The notes beneath the pieces were generated by a model that saw only the letters and a list, made by a program, of their open reading frames with translations, was not told the origin of the DNA and searched no databases. This document shows, piece by piece, positions 55,408 through 63,942 of a stretch of 64,000 bases of DNA. Positions within the stretch are counted from its first letter, which is position 1. Every line of letters begins with the position of its first letter. The position numbers and the translations under genes are program-made. This stretch comes from Porphyromonadaceae bacterium FC4 (lineage in GTDB: Bacteria > Bacteroidota > Bacteroidia > Bacteroidales > Porphyromonadaceae): NCBI GenBank assembly GCA_900120395.1, contig LT635552.1:1-64000 (forward strand). Reading direction: 5' to 3'.

Positions 55408-55788
55408 TTACTTTGTTGCCTTCTTCTTATTAGCAACAGTCTTACGACGTCCCTTTCGAGTACGAGCGTTATTTTTGGTCTTCTGACCACGAAGAGGCAA
55501 ACCTATACGGTGACGTATACCACGATAGCAACCAATGTCCATGAGACGCTTGATATTCATCTGAGTCTCGCTACGGAGGTCTCCCTCCACTTTGTACTCA
55601 GAGGAGATGATCTCACGGATAGCAGCTGCTTGGTCGTCAGTCCAGTCTTTTACCTTAACGTCATGGGGAATCCCAGCCTTGTCGAGGATTGTGCAGGCAG
55701 CACTACGCCCGATGCCATATATGGCGGTGAGCGCTATAGCACCATGCTTTTCCTGTGGTAGGTCAACACCAACGATTCTTATTGCCAT
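55408..55788 (-). CDS. rpsM: 30S ribosomal protein S13
   Basis: This 126-residue S13 starts [20 protein letters not shown] and contains [20 protein letters not shown], the conserved C-terminal RNA contact, then a basic tail. It lies in the 30S head and contacts the 50S subunit. It follows rpmJ by 54 bases. Confidence 0.98.
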   Translation of the reverse strand: MAIRIVGVDLPQEKHGAIALTAIYGIGRSAACTILDKAGIPHDVKVKDWTDDQAAAIREIISSEYKVEGDLRSETQMNIKRLMDIGCYRGIRHRIGLPLRGQKTKNNARTRKGRRKTVANKKKATK

Positions 55789-55842
55789 ATGTAAATATTG
55801 TCTTATTTAAAAGCTTTTGCATCCTACGGTGATGGCCGGACA

Positions 55843-55959
55843 TCACTTCTGACGCTGCTTGAACTTAGGGTTCTTTTTGTTAATGATATAGAGGCGTCCT
55901 TTGCGGCGAACGATCTTGCAGTCCGGAGTACGCTTCTTCAGTGAAACTTTTACTTTCAT
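55843..55959 (-). CDS. rpmJ: 50S ribosomal protein L36
   Basis: This 38-residue protein reads [20 protein letters not shown] at the start and ends in [12 protein letters not shown]. Of the usual C-C-C-H zinc ligands only one cysteine remains (Cys14), so this is the zinc-free type typical of Bacteroidota. It sits in the standard infA-rpmJ-rpsM order and is too short to be found by length filters. Confidence 0.96.
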   Translation of the reverse strand: MKVKVSLKKRTPDCKIVRRKGRLYIINKKNPKFKQRQK

Positions 55960-55987
55960 GGTATAGTATCTCTATTCTGTCGTTATA

Positions 55988-56206
55988 TTACTTGTAGCGG
56001 TAGAAGATTCGACCCTTGGTGAGGTCATAGGGAGACATCTCTACCTTCACTCGATCACCAGGAAGGATACGGATGTAGTGCATACGCATCTTCCCAGAGA
56101 TATGTGCAGTGATCTGGTGACCGTTGTCGAGCTCTACCTTGAACATCGCGTTCGATAGGGCTTCCAAAATGACACCATCTTGCTCTATTGCTGGTTGTTT
56201 TGCCAT
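55988..56206 (-). CDS. infA: Translation initiation factor IF-1
   Basis: This 72-residue OB-fold protein has the IF-1 sequence ([20 protein letters not shown], then [20 protein letters not shown] and [13 protein letters not shown]). It binds the ribosomal A site during initiation. It lies between map and rpmJ, the usual Bacteroidota order. Confidence 0.98.
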   Translation of the reverse strand: MAKQPAIEQDGVILEALSNAMFKVELDNGHQITAHISGKMRMHYIRILPGDRVKVEMSPYDLTKGRIFYRYK

Positions 56207-56253
56207 ATGCTCTAGTCTTTATCTTTACTAAAAATTACTACTTATCGTACACT

Positions 56254-57060
56254 TCAGAAACTCCGCTTACCCAAGACATCAAATACGAACTCGAAGGAGC
56301 TCATGATCTTGGCACGACCATCCACGACTGCTATGCAGTGCTCGTAGTGTGCAGAGGGTTTCCCATCTTTAGTGCGAACGGTCCAACCGTCTTCATCGTC
56401 GATCACCACGTTTTTGGAACCGAGGTTGATCATTGGCTCGATGCAGATGCATAGTCCTTCTTCGATGACAGGACCGGTACCTCGACGGCCATAGTTGGGG
56501 ACATCGGGATACTCGTGCATCTCGCGACCGATACCGTGACCGACAAACTCGCGCACTACACTAAAATTCTCTCGCTCACAATAGGTCTGGACCGCATGAC
56601 CTATGTCTCCTATCCGCCTGCCAACATGGACGGCATCTATACCTTTCTGCAAGGCTTCCATAGTGGTATTGAGGAGATGACGCACACGCGCATCCACCTC
56701 ACCTACAGGAAAGGTAAAAGCACTGTCACCGGTAAATCCATTGAGGATCGTCCCACAGTCTACGCTGATCACGTCTCCCTCTTTTAGCACAACATCGTCG
56801 CTGGGGATACCGTGAACAACTACTTCGTTGACAGAGGCGCAAATACTGCCGGGGAAACCATCATAGCCCAAGAAAGCAGGTACTGCTCCATGATCCATGA
56901 TGAAGTCGTGGGCGATGGCATCAAGCTGCTTGGTAGTCACACCCGGAGCGATATGCTTACCCACTTCGGCGAGAGTACGCCCGACAAGTTGGTTCGCTTG
57001 GTACAGGAGATCGATTTGCTCTCTTGTCTTCAGGTTGATATGATTGTGTCTACCTAACAT
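56254..57060 (-). CDS. map: Methionine aminopeptidase type I
   Basis: This 268-residue enzyme removes the initiator methionine from nascent proteins. The five metal ligands are visible: the two Asp in ISVDCGTILNGFTGDSAF, His in GHGIGREMHEYPDVPNYG, Glu in CICIEPMINLG and Glu in HYEHCIAVVDG. It lacks an SH3-like N-terminal extension (type Ia). The secY-map-infA arrangement links it to the ribosomal operon. Confidence 0.97.
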   Translation of the reverse strand: MLGRHNHINLKTREQIDLLYQANQLVGRTLAEVGKHIAPGVTTKQLDAIAHDFIMDHGAVPAFLGYDGFPGSICASVNEVVVHGIPSDDVVLKEGDVISVDCGTILNGFTGDSAFTFPVGEVDARVRHLLNTTMEALQKGIDAVHVGRRIGDIGHAVQTYCERENFSVVREFVGHGIGREMHEYPDVPNYGRRGTGPVIEEGLCICIEPMINLGSKNVVIDDEDGWTVRTKDGKPSAHYEHCIAVVDGRAKIMSSFEFVFDVLGKRSF

Positions 57061-57081
57061 CTTGCTGCCTAGCTACGGGGA

Positions 57082-58410
57082 TCAATAAAGGTTGCCTTGA
57101 CGGCCCTTGATGTGTCCGGTCTCCAGCAGACCATCATAGTGGTGCTGTAGGAGGTGGCTCTCAATCTGCTGCAGGGTATCCAGTATCACCCCCACAAGGA
57201 TGATCAGTGATGTACCGCCGAAGAACTGAGAAAACTCTCTAGACACGCCAAACATCTGTGCAAAGGCGGGCATGATCGCTACCAGCGCTAGGAATATAGC
57301 ACCGGGAAGCGTGATGCGACTCATCACCTCGTCCAGATACTCCTTGGTAGACTTACCGGGCTTGACACCGGGCACGAAACCATTGGAGCGCTTCAGCTCG
57401 TCAGCGATCTGACCGGGGTTGATCGTCACTGCCGTGTAGAAGTAGGTAAAGAGGATAATCAGGACAGCAAACACAAAGTTGTACCAGAATCCTTGACCGG
57501 CCAGGAAGGTCTGCCAGAACGAGGACATCTTATCAGGATTGAAACCGATGAAGGAGAGTGGAATGAACATGATTGCCTGAGCAAAGATGATCGGCATCAC
57601 GTTCGCAGCATTCACCTTGAGAGGAATGTACTGACGTGCACCACCAAACTGACGGTTGCCAATGGTACGCTTTGCATACTGTACCGGCACGCGGCGTGTA
57701 CCCTGTACCAAGAGGATAGCACCTGCCATCACCAGTAGGAGCAGGATGATCTCCAGGATAACCACAAAGAGACCGCCCGGGAGCTGGAAGCGTAGTGCCA
57801 GCTCGGCTACAAAGGCCTGGGGCAGGCGAGCCAAGATACCCACAAGGATAATGAAGGAGACACCGTTACCTACACCCTTGTCTGTGATACGTTCACCAAG
57901 CCATAGCGTCAGCATAGAGCCGGCTGCCATGTACAGAGTGGACGAGAAGCTAAACCAAAAGCCACTGGGCATCGCAGCACCTGCGTTGAGCAGCTGAGTG
58001 CGTAGGTTGACAAGGTAAAGGGGACCCTGGATGAGTAGGATCAATACAGTGAGATACCTTGTCCATTGGTTGATCTTTCGGCGTCCGCTCTCGCCTTCGC
58101 GCTGCATCTTTTGGATGCTTGGAACGACTATTGCCATGAGCTGCATCACGATGGAAGCAGAGATGTACGGCATGATTCCGAGCGCAAAAATAGAAGCGTT
58201 ACTGAATGCACCACCGGAAAACATATCGAGCAGTGCCATCAGGCCACCTCGAGTCTGCTCACGCAGTGCCACCAGGGACGCGGGGTCTATACCGGGCAGG
58301 ATGATAGTAGTACCCAGCCGGTATAGGACGATCAGCCACACTGTGGTGATCAGCCTATTGCGTAGGTCCTCTATCTTCCCAATATTCCGGATCGTCTGAA
58401 TAAACTTCAT
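57082..58410 (-). CDS. secY: Preprotein translocase subunit SecY
   Basis: This 442-residue protein has ten membrane segments and SecY hallmarks: LYRLGTTIILPGIDPASL near the start, IMPYISASIVMQLM, ITDKGVGNGVSFIILVGI, and the cytoplasmic loop VQGTRRVPVQYAKRTIG. It forms the channel for exported proteins, including the many lipoproteins seen here. It lies between rplO and map. Confidence 0.98.
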   Translation of the reverse strand: MKFIQTIRNIGKIEDLRNRLITTVWLIVLYRLGTTIILPGIDPASLVALREQTRGGLMALLDMFSGGAFSNASIFALGIMPYISASIVMQLMAIVVPSIQKMQREGESGRRKINQWTRYLTVLILLIQGPLYLVNLRTQLLNAGAAMPSGFWFSFSSTLYMAAGSMLTLWLGERITDKGVGNGVSFIILVGILARLPQAFVAELALRFQLPGGLFVVILEIILLLLVMAGAILLVQGTRRVPVQYAKRTIGNRQFGGARQYIPLKVNAANVMPIIFAQAIMFIPLSFIGFNPDKMSSFWQTFLAGQGFWYNFVFAVLIILFTYFYTAVTINPGQIADELKRSNGFVPGVKPGKSTKEYLDEVMSRITLPGAIFLALVAIMPAFAQMFGVSREFSQFFGGTSLIILVGVILDTLQQIESHLLQHHYDGLLETGHIKGRQGNLY

Positions 58411-58441
58411 GGGTATCGTGTTTCTTTTATCGCAGGATTAC

Positions 58442-58891
58442 TTACTTGATCACGTGTGCTTCGCTACCGGCACCCTCGATGGCCTCCTTGGCACTTGCAG
58501 AGAATGCATGAGCATGCACCGTCACCTTACCTTCCAGCTCTCCTCTGCCTAGGACCTTGATGAGGTCACCCTTGCGAGCCAACCCGTGCTGAACGTATGC
58601 GTCCAGGGTCACTTCGCTCAGGCCGTTCTCTGCAACAAGGGCGGAGATGGTGTCTAGGTTAATGGGGCGGTACTCCACGCGATTGGGGCTTGTGAAGCCG
58701 AACTTAGGCAGACGACGCTGCAAAGGCATCTGACCACCCTCGAAGCCAAACTTCGTCTTATACCCAGAGCGGCTCTTGGCACCCTTGTGCCCGCGTGTAG
58801 ATGTACCACCGTAGCCACTTCCCTGACCACGACCTACACGGCGTCTATTCTTAGTCGCCCCTTTTGCTGGTTTCAAATTAGATAAACTCAT
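58442..58891 (-). CDS. rplO: 50S ribosomal protein L15
   Basis: This 149-residue L15 has MSLSNLKPAKGATKNRRRVG at the start, then GRGQGSGYGGTSTRGHKGA and a C-terminal GAGSEAHVIK. It binds 23S rRNA late in 50S assembly. It follows rpmD. Confidence 0.98.
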   Translation of the reverse strand: MSLSNLKPAKGATKNRRRVGRGQGSGYGGTSTRGHKGAKSRSGYKTKFGFEGGQMPLQRRLPKFGFTSPNRVEYRPINLDTISALVAENGLSEVTLDAYVQHGLARKGDLIKVLGRGELEGKVTVHAHAFSASAKEAIEGAGSEAHVIK

Positions 58892-58976
58892 TACTCTAAT
58901 CTTTATTATCGTGGCTATACTCTTTGGACCGAACGAACGGCACCGGAGGCATAGCAGTCACATATCGTTATCTACT

Positions 58977-59156
58977 TCAGTCTTCTACTATCTGGATGAG
59001 GTGGCTTACCTTGCGGAGGTTACCCATCACTGAGGGGGTCTTCTCAAGCTCAACCACCCTATTCAATTTTCTCAAGCCGAGGACATCAAGCGCTGCTTTT
59101 TGATCTTTTGGGCAGCGAATACGGCTCCTCACTTGCTTCACTTTGATTGTTTCCAT
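58977..59156 (-). CDS. rpmD: 50S ribosomal protein L30
   Basis: This 59-residue protein starts METIKVKQVRSRIRCPKDQK and contains LGLRKLNRVVELEKTPSVMG and VSHLIQIVED. These match L30, including the length. It lies between rpsE and rplO in the expected order and is below the usual ORF length cutoff. Confidence 0.97.
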   Translation of the reverse strand: METIKVKQVRSRIRCPKDQKAALDVLGLRKLNRVVELEKTPSVMGNLRKVSHLIQIVED

Positions 59157-59204
59157 ATCTGGATTAATATTTGACTATGATCAAGTACTGTGTGAGGCGT
59201 CTAC

Positions 59205-59711
59205 TTAGCCCTTGAATACCTTCTCTACCGAAATGCCTCTGGTCTGTGCCACGTCAAGCGGGCTGCGCAGCTGTGATAGAGCAGCTACTGTAGCCTTCAC
59301 GAGGTTGTGGGGGTTACTGGAGCCTTGGCTCTTTGCCAGGCAGTCTGTAATACCTACACTCTCGAGGACAGCACGCATCGCACCACCGGCTACCACACCC
59401 GTACCCTCGGATGCGGGCTTGAGCATGACACTCGCGCCGGAGTATCTTGCGCTCACTTCGTGGGGGATGGTTCCCTTGTGCACCGGCACTTGGATCAGGT
59501 TCTTCTTTGCAGACTCAGTACCCTTGCTGATAGCGGATGCCACTTCAGATGCCTTACCGAGGCCGTAGCCTACGATACCATTCTCATCACCGACAACGAC
59601 CATCGCTGCGAGCGAAAAAGTACGACCACCCTTGGTCACCTTAGTCACGCGGTTCACAGCCACGAGTCTATCCTTGAGGTCTAAGCCATTTATAGAGGTT
59701 ACTCTTTTCAT
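59205..59711 (-). CDS. rpsE: 30S ribosomal protein S5
   Basis: This 168-residue S5 has the double-stranded-RNA-like N-terminal domain ([20 protein letters not shown], 20 residues) and [16 protein letters not shown]-like sequence ([20 protein letters not shown]). It supports decoding accuracy. It lies in standard order between rplR and rpmD. Confidence 0.98.
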   Translation of the reverse strand: MKRVTSINGLDLKDRLVAVNRVTKVTKGGRTFSLAAMVVVGDENGIVGYGLGKASEVASAISKGTESAKKNLIQVPVHKGTIPHEVSARYSGASVMLKPASEGTGVVAGGAMRAVLESVGITDCLAKSQGSSNPHNLVKATVAALSQLRSPLDVAQTRGISVEKVFKG

Positions 59712-59752
59712 ATCTCTTTCGTATTCTTCTTTCTATTCGGGATCAAAACAGC

Positions 59753-60097
59753 TTAGAAGTCCAGTCCGGCTTTACGAGCTGCATCAGCGAGTTCCTTCAC
59801 ACGACCGTGGTAGAGGTATCCGTTGCGGTCAAAAACGACGCTCTTCACACCGGCATCCATTGCTTTCTTGGCAACAGCTTCTCCTACTTGTGCAGCGACC
59901 TCTTTCTTGGGGAGCTTCTCGGTGATTCCACGAGAGTCACTTGCTGCTATCGTCTTACCCTCCACGTCATCGATAACCTGTGCGTAGATCTGCTTATTGG
60001 AGCGGAACACCGTGAGACGCGGACGCTCCGGCGTACCGGATATATTCTTGCGGACGCGCTTCTTTATCTTTAGTCTTCTTTCTCTCTTCGTTAACAT
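59753..60097 (-). CDS. rplR: 50S ribosomal protein L18
   Basis: This 114-residue L18 has [20 protein letters not shown] and a C-terminal [20 protein letters not shown] (each 20 residues). It binds 5S rRNA. It follows rplF by 28 bases. Confidence 0.98.
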   Translation of the reverse strand: MLTKRERRLKIKKRVRKNISGTPERPRLTVFRSNKQIYAQVIDDVEGKTIAASDSRGITEKLPKKEVAAQVGEAVAKKAMDAGVKSVVFDRNGYLYHGRVKELADAARKAGLDF

Positions 60098-60125
60098 AGT
60101 GCTTTTGCTTTAGCTAATGATAAGA

Positions 60126-60683
60126 TTACTTCGCAGCAGCGGCTGTCTTACCGGACTTACGTCTGATAACTTCGCCCTCAAACTTGATACCCTTACCCTT
60201 GTAAGGCTCCGGCTTACGAAGCGAGCGGATCTTGGCACAAACCTGTCCAAGAAGTTGCTTGTCAGCACTCTCAAGCATTACGAGTGGCGCTTTGTTGCGC
60301 TCCATCTTTGTCTCGACCTTAACCTCATCCGGCAGCATCAAGAAGACCGGGTGAGAGTAGCCGATGGAGAGCTCTAGCAGCTGCCCTTGGTTGGTAGCTC
60401 TAAAACCCACACCTATCAGCTCAAGGGTCGCCTTGTACCCCTCGGACACTCCGACCACCATGTTGTTCACCAGCGCACGGTAGGTGCCGTGATAAGCATT
60501 CGTCTGCTTCTCATCATTAAGCGGGGTAAAGTGCAGGTGCCCGTCCTCCTCCTTTATTTCAATAGAAGGATCTATCTTCTGTGTTAGTTCTCCCTTTGGT
60601 CCTTTTACAGTGACTACATGGTCCTTGATAGAAACCGTTACACCGCTAGGAATCTCAATTGGTAGTTTACCTATCCTTGACAT
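60126..60683 (-). CDS. rplF: 50S ribosomal protein L6
   Basis: This 185-residue L6 starts MSRIGKLPIEIPSGVTVSIK and contains TYRALVNNMVVGVSEGYK, GVGFRATNQG and the C-terminal EPYKGKGIKFEGEVIRRKSG. It lies near the factor-binding site of the 50S subunit. The order S8-L6-L18 is standard. Confidence 0.98.
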   Translation of the reverse strand: MSRIGKLPIEIPSGVTVSIKDHVVTVKGPKGELTQKIDPSIEIKEEDGHLHFTPLNDEKQTNAYHGTYRALVNNMVVGVSEGYKATLELIGVGFRATNQGQLLELSIGYSHPVFLMLPDEVKVETKMERNKAPLVMLESADKQLLGQVCAKIRSLRKPEPYKGKGIKFEGEVIRRKSGKTAAAAK

Positions 60684-60716
60684 GTTGTATTCTTAACAAA
60701 TAATGGTTTCTAAAAA

Positions 60717-61115
60717 TCAGTACACGTAGCAGAGGACTTCTCCCCCGATCTTGAGTTCTTGCGCCTCCTTGTTCGTCATCACTCCCTGAGATGTAGAGAG
60801 GATAGCGATACCGAGGCCGTTGAGGACACGAGGAAGATCCTTGTGTCCGACGTACTTACGCAGACCCGGACGCGACACACGCTCCAGGCTCTGGATAGCA
60901 CTTTTCTTGGAGGCCATGTCGTACTTTAGTGCGATCTTGATGGTCCCCTGTGGATTCTCGCCATCCACGAACATATAGTTCAGGATATAGCCTTTCTCAA
61001 AAAGGATCTTGGTGATCTCCTTCTTGATATTGCTGGCAGGAATCTCTACGACACGGTGGTTTGCCATGATGGCATTGCGGACCCGTGTCAGGTAATCTGC
61101 TATTGGATCTGTCAT
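60717..61115 (-). CDS. rpsH: 30S ribosomal protein S8
   Basis: Taking ATG 61115 gives 132 residues starting MTDPIADYLTRVRNAIMANH, as in the family; the in-frame ATG 61166 adds 17 foreign residues. The C-terminus has SRPGLRKYVGHKDLPRVLNG and the STSQGVMTNKEA motif. S8 binds 16S rRNA and in E. coli represses the spc operon through its mRNA. Here it is the first gene after an interruption of the operon and has its own promoter. Confidence 0.97.
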   Translation of the reverse strand: MTDPIADYLTRVRNAIMANHRVVEIPASNIKKEITKILFEKGYILNYMFVDGENPQGTIKIALKYDMASKKSAIQSLERVSRPGLRKYVGHKDLPRVLNGLGIAILSTSQGVMTNKEAQELKIGGEVLCYVY

Positions 61116-61292
61116 AAATCTTTTGATTAAATTGTTCTGTCGACCTACCTGACCTGCATCAAGCACAGCCTACAGATAATATTAAAACAACACCTGAGAC
61201 TCTGCCATGCCTTACGCCGTAAAGGCTCTTCAGCATTAGCGAACCTCATTGCCACCCAAGCACCGGATGTACCGGTGATAAAAATGGCAGTG
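61116..61292 (-). promoter_or_regulatory. rpsH leader with two hairpins
   Basis: The transcript from the promoter at 61293-61300 would have a leader of about 170 bases. It can form CACCGG/CCGGTG (61261-61277) and GCCTT-ACG/CGT-AAGGC (61209-61226). S8 or L-protein feedback on such a leader is plausible from the known S8 regulation of spc operons, but no specific S8 site can be claimed. Confidence 0.4.
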
Positions 61293-61300
61293 CAAAGGTA
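61293..61300 (-). promoter_or_regulatory. Internal promoter of the split spc operon
   Basis: TACCTTTG on the minus strand is a perfect -7 box, with TTAG (one mismatch from TTTG) 20 bases upstream. It lies 178 bases before rpsH and just downstream of copy 7 of the dispersed element. Confidence 0.6.
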
Positions 61301-61358
61301 TATAAAATTGTCCAACTCTCCTAACAAATTTGGAGAATCTATACAAGCCCGAGCCTGA

Positions 61359-61456
61359 GCACAAAAAGTTTCCTACCTGAAACATTTTGCTTCTATCCGT
61401 GAAACATTTCTCTTTCCTACTGGAAATAGTTCGCTTCTATCCGTCAAATTTTTCGC
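61359..61456 (+). repeat. Dispersed MITE-like element, copy 7 (inside the spc operon)
   Basis: Both half-units are recognisable but changed: the first dyad reads TTTCCtaccTGAAA, the second TTTCCtactGGAAA, and one CCGTCAAAT has become CCGTGAAAC. The ends are GCACAAAAAG and ATTTTTCGC. It sits between rpsN and rpsH, which are normally adjacent. Confidence 0.85.
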
Positions 61457-61699
61457 TCGGTCCCGAAGGTGCAAAAACCCAGTTGCGTCACCCCTGACGC
61501 AGATGGACAATGATGAGGTACTCGGATACCAAAAAGTTTTCCCCTTTGATCGTCGTTATTGACAACACTCGGGGTAAACTTTTTAGGTCTGACCGACGCT
61601 CTCTCCTCCCAAGCCTGAGGGGTAAGGCAGATGCCGTACATCTGACGCTGTGGGGAGATCCGGGGCTCCCCCCGGAGGGTCGTCTTATCAGATATATTT
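61457..61699. other. Structured gap between rpsN and copy 7
   Basis: No gene is supported. Three hairpins are present: TGCGTCA/TGACGCA (61484-61501), a long one at 61531-61584, and TCCGGGG/CCCCGGA (61659-61676) directly after rpsN. Two of them could stop transcription coming from rpsN. Confidence 0.6.
61531..61584 (-). terminator. Terminator-like inverted repeat between rpsN and rpsH
   Basis: AAAAAGTTT-t-CCCC (61531-61544) pairs with GGGG-t-AAACTTTTT (61571-61584) with one T-T mismatch. The T-rich arm serves as the U-tract in both directions. Its AAAAAGTTT arm also resembles the left end of the dispersed element. Confidence 0.55.
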
Positions 61700-61969
61700 T
61701 TACCAGCTAGCCTTCTTGACGCCGGGGATCAGACCCTTCGAAGCCATCTCCCTAAACTGGATACGGGATATCCCAAACATACGCATATATCCTCTGGGAC
61801 GTCCGGTGATGTTGCAGCGGTTGTGTAAGCGTACAGGGCTGGCGTTCTTGGGAAGCTTTTGCAGACCTTCGTAGTCGCCTTCAGCCTTGAGCTGGGCACG
61901 CTTGTCAGCATACTTGGCTACGAGCTTCTGACGTTTGCGCTCGCGCGCTTTCATTGATTCTTTTGCCAT
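61700..61969 (-). CDS. rpsN: 30S ribosomal protein S14
   Basis: This 89-residue S14 has the long, zinc-free form ([20 protein letters not shown], then [20 protein letters not shown]). It lacks the CXXC pair of the short form. It is the last gene before the unusual break of the spc operon. Confidence 0.97.
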   Translation of the reverse strand: MAKESMKARERKRQKLVAKYADKRAQLKAEGDYEGLQKLPKNASPVRLHNRCNITGRPRGYMRMFGISRIQFREMASKGLIPGVKKASW

Positions 61970-61988
61970 TGTATCTGTTTTTTATTAT

Positions 61989-62540
61989 TTAGTTCTTCTT
62001 CTGGAAAGGCAGGCCAAACTCACGGAGCAGTGCAAACCCTTCTTCATCAGTATTGGCAGAGGTAACGAACGTGATGTTCATACCCATGATCTTGGTGATG
62101 GAGTCTAGGTTGATCTCCGGGAAGATGATCTGCTCATCGACACCCAGGGTGTAGTTGCCTCTTCCGTCGAGATCACTCTTGATGCCCTTGAAGTCGCGGA
62201 TACGTGGCAGTGCGATACGGACGAGTCTCTCTAGGAACTCGTACATCTTTTCGCGTCTGAGCGTAACCATGACACCGATAGGCATCCCCTTACGGAGTTT
62301 GAAGTTACTGATATCTTTTTTGGAATACCGTACAATAGGCTTCTGACCCGTGATGAGCGCCAACTCTTTGGATGCTACTTCGATCAGCTTCTTGTCACCT
62401 GTAGCGTCACCGATACCACGGTTGATGACGATCTTCTCGAGCACGGGCACCTGCATCGGTGTCGTGTACCCAAATTCCTTCATCAGCGCAGGCACGATGC
62501 GCTCCCTGTAGTCTTTCTTTGTGCTATTTTCTTTAGACAT
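61989..62540 (-). CDS. rplE: 50S ribosomal protein L5
   Basis: This 183-residue L5 contains [36 protein letters not shown] (20 residues) and the C-terminal [20 protein letters not shown]. It binds 5S rRNA. It lies between rplX and rpsN in standard order. Confidence 0.98.
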   Translation of the reverse strand: MSKENSTKKDYRERIVPALMKEFGYTTPMQVPVLEKIVINRGIGDATGDKKLIEVASKELALITGQKPIVRYSKKDISNFKLRKGMPIGVMVTLRREKMYEFLERLVRIALPRIRDFKGIKSDLDGRGNYTLGVDEQIIFPEINLDSITKIMGMNITFVTSANTDEEGFALLREFGLPFQKKN

Positions 62541-62636
62541 ATACTTGTCGTCGTCTCTCTGAATATTATGGGGATTAATCCGGGATAAGCAGTATCTGGT
62601 AGATGAAAATATCTACAACCTACTTTTCACAGAGGT

Positions 62637-62951
62637 TTAGAGCTTATTTCCGCTTACAGATACACGCTCCAGCTTACCGGCATCATTCTTCTGCCTCTTC
62701 ACGCGGGTAGGCTTATTCGTCTTGGGATCCACGGGGTTGAGGTTGCTGATATGTACGGAAGCTTCCTGCTTGATCATACCCCCTTGTGGGTGCTGAGCAC
62801 TGGGCTTAGTACGACGTGTGATCATGTTTACCCCTTCGACAATTGCTCTTTCCTTCTTGGTATCCACCATCAGGACACGCCCGGTCTTGCCTTTGTCTTC
62901 ACCGGCATTGACAAATACGATGTCGCCTTTCTTTATATGAAACTTTCTCAT
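62637..62951 (-). CDS. rplX: 50S ribosomal protein L24
   Basis: This 104-residue L24 has the KOW motif ([20 protein letters not shown], 20 residues) and [19 protein letters not shown]. It starts 50S assembly. A 96-base gap separates it from rplE. Confidence 0.97.
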   Translation of the reverse strand: MRKFHIKKGDIVFVNAGEDKGKTGRVLMVDTKKERAIVEGVNMITRRTKPSAQHPQGGMIKQEASVHISNLNPVDPKTNKPTRVKRQKNDAGKLERVSVSGNKL

Positions 62952-63027
62952 AATCTGATCTGTTGGTTATTTTCCCTGCAGCTACTCGTCTCAATCGTAG
63001 GGAGTACGCTGCAGAAGAGTACAATAC

Positions 63028-63393
63028 TTATAGTACCTCCGGAGCTAGTGAGACAATCTTCATATTCACGGCACGTACTTCACGTGCTACGGGGCCAAAG
63101 ATACGTGTTGCGCGTATCTCGCCGGTGTTGTTGAGGAGGACGCATGCATTGTCGTCAAAGCGGATGTAGGAGCCGTCGGCTCTTCTGATCTCTTTTTTCG
63201 TACGTACGATGATGGCTTTGGTGACGGCTCCCTTCTTGATATCGCTGCTGGGGATCGTGCTCTTGACACTTACCACAATGATATCGCCAATCGAAGCATA
63301 CCTACGGCGTGTACCACCCAGTACTCTGATGCAGAGTACTTCGCGAGCACCGCTGTTGTCCGCTACCGTTAGCCTTGATTCTTGCTGTATCAT
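63028..63393 (-). CDS. rplN: 50S ribosomal protein L14
   Basis: This 121-residue L14 starts [20 protein letters not shown] and contains [20 protein letters not shown] and [22 protein letters not shown]-type ending. It contacts 16S rRNA across the subunit interface. It is the first gene of the spc-type group. Confidence 0.98.
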   Translation of the reverse strand: MIQQESRLTVADNSGAREVLCIRVLGGTRRRYASIGDIIVVSVKSTIPSSDIKKGAVTKAIIVRTKKEIRRADGSYIRFDDNACVLLNNTGEIRATRIFGPVAREVRAVNMKIVSLAPEVL

Positions 63394-63421
63394 ATCTCTA
63401 TATACTTACGTCTATGTTGTG

Positions 63422-63679
63422 TTACTTTGCCTTTTCGACAATCTGCAGTAGTCTCCAGCGCTTGGTACGACTCAGAGGACGGGTCTCCATGATACGTACG
63501 GTATCGCCTTCGTTGCATTCGTTGTTCTCGTCGTGAGCGTGAAACTTCTTAGTCTTGCTCACAAACTTCCCGTACATAGGGTGTTTCTCTTTCCACTGCA
63601 CAGCCACGACGATAGACTTGTCCATCTTGTTGCTGACAACGACGCCCTGTCTCACTTTTCTCAAATTTCTTTCTTCCAT
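63422..63679 (-). CDS. rpsQ: 30S ribosomal protein S17
   Basis: This 85-residue OB-fold protein has [20 protein letters not shown] and [20 protein letters not shown], both family patterns. It binds 16S rRNA early in 30S assembly. It follows rpmC by 14 bases. Confidence 0.97.
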   Translation of the reverse strand: MEERNLRKVRQGVVVSNKMDKSIVVAVQWKEKHPMYGKFVSKTKKFHAHDENNECNEGDTVRIMETRPLSRTKRWRLLQIVEKAK

Positions 63680-63693
63680 TTTCAGAGCGGATA

Positions 63694-63897
63694 TTAATCG
63701 TTATTAGTTTGTGATTGCATTTCGCGGCGCACGGTCATGAGTCGCGCGATGAGCTTGCGCTGCTCGGTCAGCGTGCTGGGCTTATCCAGAGGGTTGACCC
63801 TGTGGTTCATTTGCATACGCCTGTAGGCTATTGTCTCTGCCTCGATGCGTTGGTTGATCTCCTCCATCGTGAGGTCACGTAGTTCTTTTGTCTTCAT
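63694..63897 (-). CDS. rpmC: 50S ribosomal protein L29
   Basis: This 67-residue helical protein starts [20 protein letters not shown] and ends in [19 protein letters not shown]. It lies at the exit tunnel of the 50S subunit. It is placed between rplP and rpsQ, as expected. Confidence 0.97.
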   Translation of the reverse strand: MKTKELRDLTMEEINQRIEAETIAYRRMQMNHRVNPLDKPSTLTEQRKLIARLMTVRREMQSQTNND

Positions 63898-63942
63898 GCT
63901 GTCTTTTCTATCAAAAGCTATGTTTATATCTCACTCAGAGGA

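Noticed and set aside
61145-61327. 60-codon minus-strand frame upstream of rpsH
   Set aside because: It begins upstream of the proposed transcription start and shows no conserved features.
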